Positions 7,441 through 15,408 of a stretch of DNA of 64,000 nt are shown here, piece by piece. The position numbers and the translations under genes were made by a program. How positions within the stretch are numbered: position 1 is the first letter of the stretch; every line of letters starts with the position of its first letter. The DNA lies in NCBI GenBank assembly GCA_964371055.1, contig CAYJLF010000005.1, positions 124,001 to 188,000 on the forward strand, in the 5' to 3' direction. This stretch comes from CAYJLF01 sp964371055 (GTDB taxonomy: Bacteria; Eisenbacteria; RBG-16-71-46; CAIMUX01). The notes beneath the pieces are model-generated. The model made no database searches, was not told where the DNA came from, and worked only from the letters and a program-made list of their open reading frames with translations.

Positions 7441-9081
7441 ATGGGTCGAGCCGCTCGGCAACGCATCTGCCCCGCTTTGGGCGGCAGCATCACCCCGGAC
7501 GCATGCGCGACCGGGCGGCTTCGCACCATCGACTGCCCGGAGTCCTGCTCCCACCACGCTTTCTCTCCGGGACGGTACGACGACTTCCTCGAGCTGGAGT
7601 CGAGACTCGACGGGCTTCTGACCGAGCGGCTGATGGAGGAACCGGGAGGACGCCGCCTCCTGATGGACGGCTTGCCGCGCTTCGCCGACCCCGAAGTCGA
7701 CATGAGCGACGAGGACGAAGAGAAGCTGATCGCGCGGCTGAACTGGCTGGTCTTCGGCGAGCGGGACCAGAGCGGGACGACGCGGGCGGGTCGCTGGCTC
7801 GCGGAGCTGCGTCCCCGGCTCGACAGCGACGGGCAGATCCTCCTGGAGCGGATGATCGCGATGGTTCCGGCCCTCTTCGAGGTGCGCCAGGTGCTGGACG
7901 AACAGACGGTGGAGGCGATCGATCTTCTGGACCGCGAGCCGCGTCCGGTGCGCCTGCGCGATCGCGGTCTCGCCCAGGCCGCCACCCGATTCCTCCCGAT
8001 CGTCTGCTGGACCTACGCAGCTCCCTTTGTACGCCGCCTGCACGGAATCAACGCCATCTTCCCGGTCATGTCCCCGTTCGAACCGCGCGACATTCTGATC
8101 GAGATCACGCGTCATCTGGGCGGCCCCACCGAGGGCCCCGAGCTGCGGGCCTGGGTCGGCGAAAACCTCGGGCGCCTGATCGAGTCGGTCGCGCACATCG
8201 ATGAGGCGCGCCGCCGCGAGTCGCTGCGCAAGATGGACACCGTCCATTCGACGGTGACCTATCGGCTCCTCCGGCCGCTGGCGGAGTGCCTGGAGGTCCT
8301 CGACGCCGCCCCCGATGTCGCCGAAGAAACGCCTACGTGGGAGGACTACGAAGAGCGCGTCGTCGCGCTGCGCGTGATTCTGGCCGAGGCACGGGCCGCG
8401 TCACCGACCGACAGCTCATCGCCGGTCCAAGCGTCGCAGACTGACTCGCCGGAGTCGACCACCGCTCCAGGGACAGCCGCAAACCCCGCGATCGTCGCCC
8501 CGTTCGGCGAGGAGGTCCTTGGACAGGTCCGTTTCCGCCGGCGCGCCTGCCGTGTGACCGTGATGGGCGCGGCTCGCATGGCCCGCCTGCGGGCCCGCCT
8601 GGAGGGGCTGCTCGGCGATCGGATCGAGGTCATCCGCGTGCGTGAACGCGACCTGGCGAAGAGCCTCAATCGCGACGCGTTCACCCCCGACCCGGCCCTG
8701 GTGCCTCCGCCCCTCGTCTCGGTCGCGCAGCCCATGGTCCTCTCCTCCACGCGGATCCCGGCGCAGCCGTTCGCGGACGAGGGATTGTCGCCGGATGAGA
8801 TCCGCGCGCGGATGCTCGTCGTCCAGGATCGGCTCTGGATCGATCAGCCGGTTCCCGCCCTGGACGGCCACACCCCCCGCGACGCCGCCAACGATCCGTC
8901 TCTGCGCCCGCGGCTGATCCACCTCCTCAAGTCACGAATTCGCCAGCTCGATGCCGACAATCATCGGACGAGTCGACGGGTCCCCGACCTCGACTGGATG
9001 CTGCGGGAGCTCGGGACGGAGGAGATCCTCTTCCCCCAGCCGCCGTTTAGGCGGGGAACCGCGGAAGCAGACGACTTGTAG
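7441..9081 (+). CDS. Unknown 546-residue protein with Cys/His-rich start and PALxGxTPRxA motif
   Basis: I do not recognise a characterised family. The ATG follows AAGGAGGAACCCG, 46 bp after the DUF1579 gene. Residues 10-38 contain CP, C, CPESCSHH: four cysteines and two histidines that could bind zinc, as in SEC-C-like proteins. The middle is alpha-helical and charged, followed by a Ser/Thr/Pro-rich linker (about 335-365). Near the C-terminus the segment PALDGHTPRDAANDP followed by a helix resembles the PALxGKTPREA element seen in SEC-C-associated and MbcA/ParS-like domains. There is no signal peptide, so it is cytosolic. A nucleic-acid- or protein-binding role is possible but not shown. Confidence 0.7.
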   Translation: MGRAARQRICPALGGSITPDACATGRLRTIDCPESCSHHAFSPGRYDDFLELESRLDGLLTERLMEEPGGRRLLMDGLPRFADPEVDMSDEDEEKLIARLNWLVFGERDQSGTTRAGRWLAELRPRLDSDGQILLERMIAMVPALFEVRQVLDEQTVEAIDLLDREPRPVRLRDRGLAQAATRFLPIVCWTYAAPFVRRLHGINAIFPVMSPFEPRDILIEITRHLGGPTEGPELRAWVGENLGRLIESVAHIDEARRRESLRKMDTVHSTVTYRLLRPLAECLEVLDAAPDVAEETPTWEDYEERVVALRVILAEARAASPTDSSSPVQASQTDSPESTTAPGTAANPAIVAPFGEEVLGQVRFRRRACRVTVMGAARMARLRARLEGLLGDRIEVIRVRERDLAKSLNRDAFTPDPALVPPPLVSVAQPMVLSSTRIPAQPFADEGLSPDEIRARMLVVQDRLWIDQPVPALDGHTPRDAANDPSLRPRLIHLLKSRIRQLDADNHRTSRRVPDLDWMLRELGTEEILFPQPPFRRGTAEADDL

Positions 9082-9178
9082 CCCCCCGCACCGCCAACGC
9101 GAGCGAGCCAAGGAAATCGCCGGAGAATCTGAAGGGCGGTGAGATCGTGGTGATTCCGCCGCCGGGCGCCTTTGCAGA

Positions 9179-10774
9179 TCAGTCGAGCCGGACGATCCGC
9201 TGGGTCGCGATCGCACCTTCTGCCCAGACCCGCGCGAGGTAGATCCCGGACGCCACCGGACGAGCCCGGTCGTCCCGGCCGTCCCATTCCACTCCGTGAT
9301 CCCCGGAGGTAAAAGACCCGGCGGCCAGGGTCCGCACGACACGCCCGGAGACATCGCAGATGACGATCTCGACGGTTCCGGCTGCCGGCAGTGTGAACCA
9401 GAGCACAGTCCGCTCACGGAACGGATTCGGCCGGGCACCTTTGCCCGACAGCTCGGGCTGCAGGGGTGGGTTCGACGGAACGTCTGCCGGCAGGTCCGGA
9501 ACGAAGGTGAACGCACTCAACACGACCTCCTGCGGGGTCGCGGGAGGTCCGTCGAACTGCCACAGGTTGAGGTGCACCCGCGGCTGCTCTGGCCGCGGGA
9601 TGTGCGGCCCGGTGTAGGTCCAGGAGTGGATCAGCGACCCGGGCGATTCGTCCTGCGGCCCGCCGCGCCAGCTGCGGTACTCGACCCGGTCACTCTGCCA
9701 GCGGAAGGCGTGGCTGGTCAGCTCTCCCTCGGCGAAGACCGCGTCGAAGCGGCTGATGTTCCCGGGGTAGTCGTAAGGCTGGGCGACGAACTGACCGACA
9801 TCCCGGCCGGGATCTCCCCAGCGGCTGTATTCGATGTCGATCTCGTTGTAGGGGTTCCACCACAGGTACGCGGGGTCGTAGCAGGCCCCGTACTGCCACA
9901 GGAACAGCCCGAGCACGACGCCGGGGTCGAGCGCGTCGAGACGCCCGACCGTGGTGAAGATGTAGTCGCCGTAGCCCAGTGCTTCCTGCAGGGCCACCTC
10001 GGAGCTGTACCAGGAGCCGCCGAAGTTCTTGATGGTGAGATGCAGACGGTCGTTGGCATCGACCCAGACGCAGGACGAGGCATCGCAGAAGAGGTTCGGT
10101 CCCGGGCCGTAGTAGCCGGGTCCCTTCACGCGCCACGTACGCCCGCTGAACTCGATGGTTCGCCCGCCCGGGAAGTCGGACCACTGCAGGTCGTCGGGGG
10201 TCGGGGGACCCAGGTTCTCGAACGTCACCTGGTCGTAGTAGACAACCGGCGCCGGATCGGTCGGGCTCTGCAGCACGCCGAAGAGGATATGGGTCGCCAC
10301 CGTTCCCGCGGGGGCCGGCTCGCTTTCCACGTGGGCGGACTGATAGTCTCCCGCGGGTGCGGACGCGTCCGCGACGGTGTGCGACTCATAGCTGATCAAC
10401 CCTCCGGACGAGTCGCGCCACTCGATGTTCACGATCGCCCGGCACTCCCCGGTCAGCGGGGCAGACGGTGCGTTGTACACATTCAGGTCGGCGGACCAGC
10501 GCGCGCCGGGCGCCGTGTCCTGCCGCTGCCAGAACGCCGACACACCCCACCCCCCCGAGTTGGGGCCCGTCACTCGGGCGGCGCGGGCGCCATGGGTCGC
10601 GGTCGAGACCGATCCGCACGAACCGAACTGGTTCCACCCCGCGAAGACGGCGCCACCGGAGCCAGCCAGCTCGAAGCTCGGGTTGGCCAGCAGGCATTGG
10701 CCCGACGCGCCCCCCACCCCGGTGACGATGAAGGCCAGCACGACCGGCAGGACGCGGATCCAGTAACGAGGCAT
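9179..10774 (-). CDS. Exported GH16-like beta-glucanase with CenC-type binding domain and FlgD-like sorting tail
   Basis: A 531-residue protein: signal peptide (1-25); a jelly-roll binding domain starting CLLANPSFELAG (26-190) like CBM4/9; a GH16-like fold (about 195-420) with the catalytic motif NEIDIEY, where E311, D313 and E315 would be nucleophile, helper and acid/base; and a C-terminal FlgD-like Ig domain (about 445-531) ending GVEWDGRDDRARPVASGIYL. GH16 enzymes cut beta-1,3 or mixed beta-glucans; lack of further substrate motifs leaves the exact linkage open. The reading frame stays open to 12100, but the true start is ATG 10774 behind AGGGAG with a signal peptide. It is divergent from the lipoprotein operon and shares the intergenic region containing the ROK-type operator. 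Confidence 0.8.
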   Translation of the reverse strand: MPRYWIRVLPVVLAFIVTGVGGASGQCLLANPSFELAGSGGAVFAGWNQFGSCGSVSTATHGARAARVTGPNSGGWGVSAFWQRQDTAPGARWSADLNVYNAPSAPLTGECRAIVNIEWRDSSGGLISYESHTVADASAPAGDYQSAHVESEPAPAGTVATHILFGVLQSPTDPAPVVYYDQVTFENLGPPTPDDLQWSDFPGGRTIEFSGRTWRVKGPGYYGPGPNLFCDASSCVWVDANDRLHLTIKNFGGSWYSSEVALQEALGYGDYIFTTVGRLDALDPGVVLGLFLWQYGACYDPAYLWWNPYNEIDIEYSRWGDPGRDVGQFVAQPYDYPGNISRFDAVFAEGELTSHAFRWQSDRVEYRSWRGGPQDESPGSLIHSWTYTGPHIPRPEQPRVHLNLWQFDGPPATPQEVVLSAFTFVPDLPADVPSNPPLQPELSGKGARPNPFRERTVLWFTLPAAGTVEIVICDVSGRVVRTLAAGSFTSGDHGVEWDGRDDRARPVASGIYLARVWAEGAIATQRIVRLD

Positions 10775-11019
10775 GGGGGACTCCCTGGTGCATGACCTTG
10801 GCGCGCCGCGGCCCGGGCGTCTCCGGAGCGACCGCGCCGCTGATGGGCTCGCTCCAGTGTAGCATCTCCCCGGGACGTTCTCCGGGAGACGCTCCCGGCC
10901 GAGCCGCCCCGGCGGCCGCCAACCGGCGTCGGAGCGGACGGCGGATTGAGCCTGTATTTTGTTGTAGATCATCGTTTTGGGAGCTTCGTCCCAGCGTCTC
11001 CGGGCGCCGCCGGATGCGG

Positions 11020-11048
11020 TTGACAGTGCGACGCGCGCGGCGCATAGT
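11020..11048 (+). promoter_or_regulatory. Promoter of the lipoprotein-ROK-GH16-ABC operon
   Basis: TTGACA (11020-11025), a 17-nt spacer and CATAGT (11043-11048). The -35 is a perfect consensus. The -10 runs into the dyad at 11046-11070, so a repressor bound there would occlude RNA polymerase. Start codon of the first gene is at 11138. The remaining part of the 363-bp intergenic region (10775-11137) shows no gene. Confidence 0.6.
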
Positions 11049-11070
11049 TTGTTGGAACACCGAACAAAGT
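11046..11070. promoter_or_regulatory. ROK-type operator, site 1
   Basis: AGTTTGTTGG, five bases (AACAC), then CGAACAAAGT. The right half is identical to one half of site 2 (25607-25631), and both dyads have a 5-bp centre and overlap a promoter -10. ROK repressors of the NagC/XylR type bind AT-rich TTTGTT-like dyads, and a ROK gene lies in this operon. Confidence 0.65.
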
Positions 11071-11137
11071 CTCCACGGCCGGACGTGAGTCGGCCGCGGA
11101 TCGTCGGGTGCGGCCGATGCCAACGAGGAGGTCCCGT

Positions 11138-13255
11138 ATGTCCAAGGTCACGATCTGGATCGCCACCGCGGCCGTCGCGACGCTGGCGTTCACCGGGTGC
11201 AGCGAGCGGGACACCTCGACGCTCCCGCCGGCGCCTCCCAACGATGCCGCGGATGTCTTCATCGACGCCTTCGGCGCAGGGACCGACTTCCAGGCGTTCG
11301 CCGGCTCGAATGTCGCCGCCCTGGAGATCGATACGTCTGTGCGGCACGCCGGCACCGCGTCTCTCAAGGTGACCGTGCCGAATCCGGGCGACCCCTTCGG
11401 CGAGTGGTCCGGAGGCGCCTTCACGACCAGTCTCGCAAGGGACCTGTCCGGCTACAACGCCCTCACCTTCTGGGCGAAATCGAGCGTGCCGACAACTCTG
11501 AACGTAGCCGGCATCGCCAATGACAATACCGGGACATCGAAGTACTCGGCTGAGGTGGTGAACATCCCTCTGACGACGACCTGGACCAAGTACACGATCC
11601 CGATCCCGCTGCCGGAGAAACTCTCTTCCGAGAAGGGTCTCTTCTACTTCGCGGAGTCTCCGGAAGGCGGCCAGGGGCACGTACTCTGGTTCGACGACAT
11701 CATCTTCGAATCGCTCGCGACGGTCGCGGATCCGCGACCGGCCCTGGCGGTGCCATCGGTGGATGCCCTGACCGGGTCGACCTTTCCGATCCCGGGCACC
11801 CGCACCACCTTCCGCGTCGACGGAGCCGACCTGGTGGTCGAGCACCAGCCCGGCTACTTCACCTTCGCCTCGTCCGACGAGACAGTGGCGATGATCACCG
11901 ACGGCGAGATCCACGTCATCGGCGAAGGGACGGCCACTGTCACCGCGTGGCTCGGAACGATCCCCGCGTCCGGTGAGATCACCGTGAACTCTGTCGGCAC
12001 CGGCGCCGTCTTCATCGACAACTTCACCGAGGGGATCGATTTCCAGGCGTTCGCCGGATCGAACCTCGGCGCCCTCGCAACCGACACGGTCGAGCGGCAC
12101 GCCGGCGCCGCCTCTCTCCGGGTCACCGTGCCGTCACCCGGCGACCCGGCCGGCGCGTGGGCCGGCGGCGCCGTCACGACCAGCAACGCGCGCGACTTAT
12201 CGGGATACAACGCGCTGACCTTCTGGGCCAAGTCGAGCGTGCCGACGACCCTCGACGTCGCCGGCCTGGGCAACGACAACACCGGCACCTCGAGGTACGA
12301 CGCGGAGTGGCGGAACATTCCACTGACCACGACCTGGACCAAGTACACGATCCCGATCCCGCTACCGGAGAAGCTCACCTCCGAGCAGGGACTCTTCTTC
12401 TTCGCGGAGGGCCCGGAGGGAGCCAGCGGGCACGTGGTCTGGTTCGACGACATCACCTTCGAGACGGTCACGACCATTGCCGATCCCAGGCCCGCCATGC
12501 GGACCGAGACGGTGAACGCCTTCGTCGGGACGACGCTGGCGATCGCCGGCACGCAGACCACCTTCCGCGTCGACGGGACCGACCAGCTCATCGCACACCG
12601 GCCCGGTTACTTCTCCTTCCTCTCCTCCAACGGGGCTGTAGCGACCATTGGGGACGACGCCATCCAGGTAGTCGGCGCGGGTACGGCCGAGATCACCGGC
12701 AGCCTCGGCGGGACCCCGGTGAGCGGTCAGGTGACGGTCAACGCGATTGCCCCGCCGGCCGCCGCGGCGCCGACGCCCGGATATCCCACGGGCAACGTCA
12801 TCTCGCTCTTCAGCGACGCCTACGACAACGTCACGGTGGACACCTGGTCGGCCGGATGGGACCGCGCGGATGTGGCCGACCTGGAGATCGCCGGCAACAA
12901 GACCAAGGCCTATACGAACCTCGTCTATGCGGGGATCGAATTCACGAGCGCCACGATCGATGCGGCCACGATGACCCACCTCCGGATCGACGTCTGGACG
13001 CCCGGCGGCACCGTTTTCCGGGTGAAGCTCGTGGACTTCGGCGCGGACGGTGTCTATGGCGGGGGGAACGACAGCGAGCACGAGCTGACGTTCACAGCCA
13101 CCTCGACCCCGGCGTTCGTTCCGGGCAACTGGTCATCGCTCGACATTCCGCTCGCGGAGTTCTCCAGACTTGCGGGCACGACACATCTCGCGCAGCTTAT
13201 CATCTCCGGCGACCCGGGCACGGCCTTCGTGGACAACATCCTGTTCCATAAGTAG
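11138..13255 (+). CDS. Carbohydrate-binding-type lipoprotein with tandem duplicated module
   Basis: A 705-residue protein beginning with a lipoprotein signal (ATLAFTGC, lipid cysteine about residue 23). It contains a repeated unit of about 245 residues: a jelly-roll-like binding domain (VFIDAFGAGTDFQAFAGSN... LWFDDIIFE, about 38-190, repeated about 278-435) followed by a bacterial Ig-like (BIG2-type) domain. A third, distinct beta-sandwich (about 550-705) closes the protein. The repeats share long identical stretches such as TTTWTKYTIPIPLPEKL. No catalytic motif is present, so it probably binds glucan at the cell surface for the enzymes and transporter encoded downstream. ATG 11138 follows GAGGAGG; the upstream in-frame ATG at 11108 lacks a site. 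It ends 42 bp before the ROK start. Confidence 0.75.
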   Translation: MSKVTIWIATAAVATLAFTGCSERDTSTLPPAPPNDAADVFIDAFGAGTDFQAFAGSNVAALEIDTSVRHAGTASLKVTVPNPGDPFGEWSGGAFTTSLARDLSGYNALTFWAKSSVPTTLNVAGIANDNTGTSKYSAEVVNIPLTTTWTKYTIPIPLPEKLSSEKGLFYFAESPEGGQGHVLWFDDIIFESLATVADPRPALAVPSVDALTGSTFPIPGTRTTFRVDGADLVVEHQPGYFTFASSDETVAMITDGEIHVIGEGTATVTAWLGTIPASGEITVNSVGTGAVFIDNFTEGIDFQAFAGSNLGALATDTVERHAGAASLRVTVPSPGDPAGAWAGGAVTTSNARDLSGYNALTFWAKSSVPTTLDVAGLGNDNTGTSRYDAEWRNIPLTTTWTKYTIPIPLPEKLTSEQGLFFFAEGPEGASGHVVWFDDITFETVTTIADPRPAMRTETVNAFVGTTLAIAGTQTTFRVDGTDQLIAHRPGYFSFLSSNGAVATIGDDAIQVVGAGTAEITGSLGGTPVSGQVTVNAIAPPAAAAPTPGYPTGNVISLFSDAYDNVTVDTWSAGWDRADVADLEIAGNKTKAYTNLVYAGIEFTSATIDAATMTHLRIDVWTPGGTVFRVKLVDFGADGVYGGGNDSEHELTFTATSTPAFVPGNWSSLDIPLAEFSRLAGTTHLAQLIISGDPGTAFVDNILFHK

Positions 13256-13297
13256 GGCGTGACATCCGGGAGACCGCAGGAGGAGAGCCTGGCCATC

Positions 13298-14548
13298 ATG
13301 ACGAGGGAACCCCGCACGACCGAGCCGCCCGCGCGGTTCCAGCCGGCCTCGCCGCTGCCCGACGAGTTGCTCCGGCTCGTCTGGTGGGAGAAACGGATCT
13401 CGCGCGCCGAGATCGCGCGCCGGGCCGACCTCGCCCGCTCGACCGTCTCCGAGATCATCGGACTCCTCGTGACGACCGGCCTGGTCGCGGAGATCGGCCC
13501 GGGACCATCCAATGGGGGGCGCCGCCCCATTGTGCTGGAGTTCCAGGACGAGGCCCGATCGATCCTCGGTGTCGAAATCGGCGCGACCCACGTCGCGGTG
13601 GCCCTCACCGACCTGCGCGGACACGTGCTGGCCTGGGAGGACCGCCGGCATCCGGTGCGGGACGATCCGGAAGGGACCCGCGAGCTCGTCGCCGAGTTCT
13701 GCCGGGGCTGCTTGGACTCGGCCCGGAAGCGCGGTTCGCGCCGCCTCATCGGGATCGGGGTCGCCGTGCCGAGCCCGGTCGATCCCCGGCACCCCGAACG
13801 CCTTTCCGAGATCGTCCTCCCCCGCTGGGAGGGACTCAGCCGCCTGGACGAGGCGCTCGCGCGGTTCAACGTTCCGCTCTTCGTCGACAATGACGCCAAC
13901 CTCGGCGCCCTGGCCGAGCACTCGTGGGGCGCCGGCCGGGGCATCGATGACTTCGCCTACGTGAAACTCGGGACCGGCGTCGGCTCCGGTCACATCATCG
14001 GCGGCGAAATCTACCGGGGCGCGACGGGCGTCTCCGGCGAGATCGGTCACCTGGCGATCGATCCTCACGGCGAACCGTGCATCTGCGGCCTGCGCGGCTG
14101 CCTGGCCACCCTGGTCGGCTCGCAGGCGATCGAGGCACGCGCGCGCGCGTTGCTCGAGGAACACCCGCGGAGCACGCTCTCTGGGACGAATCCCACCGTA
14201 TCCACGATCGAGGACGCGGCTCTGACGGGGGACCCACTCGCGCTGGCGCTGGTGCAGGAGATCGCCGGGCATCTTGGCATTGCACTGGCCGGGCTGCTGA
14301 ATCTCATGAACCCCTCGATGGTGATCCTCGGAGGCGGCCTCGCCCGTCTCGGCGAACTCCTCCTCGCGCCGATCCGCGAGACGGTAGAGCGCCGCACCCT
14401 GGTCAGTTCGCTGGCGGCTGCCGAGATCAGGACGAGTGAACTCGGGCCGCGGGCGGTCGCGATCGGCGCCGCGACCCTGGTGCTGAGGGCGGCGCTGGCC
14501 GATCCCCGCCTCTTCACGCCGCCCGGACGGAAAGCGAGAGCCCGGTGA
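13298..14548 (+). CDS. ROK-family transcriptional repressor
   Basis: A 416-residue protein with an N-terminal winged helix-turn-helix (about 22-65: ISRAEIARRADLARSTVSEI) and a C-terminal ROK sugar-binding domain. Visible ROK features are VDNDAN (D199), GEIGHLAIDPHGEPC (248-262) and the zinc cluster H251, C261, C263 and C268, where GCLA replaces the usual GCLE. Repressors of this class (NagC, XylR) release DNA on binding a sugar or sugar phosphate. Position inside a glucan operon suggests glucose, cellobiose or laminaribiose as inducer; this is inference. The likely start is ATG 13298, about 12 nt after AGGAGGAG; GTG 13259 is an alternative. The stop overlaps the GH16 start (GTGA). Confidence 0.85.
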   Translation: MTREPRTTEPPARFQPASPLPDELLRLVWWEKRISRAEIARRADLARSTVSEIIGLLVTTGLVAEIGPGPSNGGRRPIVLEFQDEARSILGVEIGATHVAVALTDLRGHVLAWEDRRHPVRDDPEGTRELVAEFCRGCLDSARKRGSRRLIGIGVAVPSPVDPRHPERLSEIVLPRWEGLSRLDEALARFNVPLFVDNDANLGALAEHSWGAGRGIDDFAYVKLGTGVGSGHIIGGEIYRGATGVSGEIGHLAIDPHGEPCICGLRGCLATLVGSQAIEARARALLEEHPRSTLSGTNPTVSTIEDAALTGDPLALALVQEIAGHLGIALAGLLNLMNPSMVILGGGLARLGELLLAPIRETVERRTLVSSLAAAEIRTSELGPRAVAIGAATLVLRAALADPRLFTPPGRKARAR

Positions 14549-15405
14549 GCAGCGCCCCGGAGCGGAACGGCCACCACCGGTCCCGGCGGATTCCGTGGAC
14601 CCGGCGAGGCCTGCCTGGTCTCGCCCTCGCGCTCCTGGTCGTCGTCACCGCATGCCGTGATAGCGACGGCGAGCCGCTGGTGGGCTGGCGACTGCAATGG
14701 GCCGATGAATTCGACGGCCCCGCCGGAACACTGCCGAGCGCCACACGCTGGCGATTCGATGTCGGCACCGGGTGGGGAAACAATCAACTCGAATACGATA
14801 CGTCCCGCCCGGAGAACGTCTCGCTCGACGGCGAGGGACACCTGGCCATCACCGCACGCAGGGAAACCTACCAGGGGCAGTCGTACACCTCCGGGCGGAT
14901 CAACACGTCGCAGCTCTTCGAACAGACCCGCGGGCGCTTCGAGGCTCGAATCCGGCTGCCGTCCGGGCAGGGGATCTGGCCAGCGTTCTGGCTGCTCGGG
15001 GCGAACTTCACGCAGGTCGGCTGGCCCGGTTGCGGCGAGATCGACATCATGGAGTACCGCGGACAGGAACCTTCCATCGTAGCCGGGAGCCTCCACGGTC
15101 CGGGCTACTCCGGCGCCCGTGCACTGACCGGCCGATACGCCCTTCCCTCCGGACGGTTCGATGACGACTTCCACCTCTTCGCCGTCGAGTGGGACGAGGA
15201 CCGCATCGCCTGGTTCGTGGATGACATCCGCTACCAGGAGTTCGCGCCCGCCGATGTGCCGTCGATCGGCCGCTGGGTCTTCGACCACCCGTTCTTCATC
15301 ATCTTGAACGTCGCCGTCGGGGGTAACTATGTCGGTCCGCCCGACTCCACGACCGTTTTCCCCACGAGCATGCTTGTCGACTGGGTCCGCGTGTACGGGG
15401 ACTAG
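14545..15405 (+). CDS. GH16 beta-glucanase lipoprotein (laminarinase-like)
   Basis: A 286-residue lipoprotein (lipobox VVTAC, lipid cysteine 37) whose mature part is a complete GH16 domain. The active site GEIDIMEY carries E165, D167 and E170 with the extra residue (ExDxxE) that marks the bacterial beta-1,3-glucanase/laminarinase branch. Flanking family features are WADEFDG (52-58), GRFEARIRLP, WPAFWLLG and the C-terminal MLVDWVRVYGD. It would be anchored outside and endo-cleave beta-1,3- or mixed-linkage glucan. Starts with GTG at 14545, overlapping the ROK stop by 4 bp, so translation is coupled. Confidence 0.88.
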   Translation: MSSAPERNGHHRSRRIPWTRRGLPGLALALLVVVTACRDSDGEPLVGWRLQWADEFDGPAGTLPSATRWRFDVGTGWGNNQLEYDTSRPENVSLDGEGHLAITARRETYQGQSYTSGRINTSQLFEQTRGRFEARIRLPSGQGIWPAFWLLGANFTQVGWPGCGEIDIMEYRGQEPSIVAGSLHGPGYSGARALTGRYALPSGRFDDDFHLFAVEWDEDRIAWFVDDIRYQEFAPADVPSIGRWVFDHPFFIILNVAVGGNYVGPPDSTTVFPTSMLVDWVRVYGD

Positions 15406-15408
15406 GCC

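Noticed and set aside
10775..12100. N-terminal extension of the GH16-like gene
   Set aside because: It would run through the intergenic operator and antisense to the lipoprotein; the signal peptide and ribosome site place the start at 10774.
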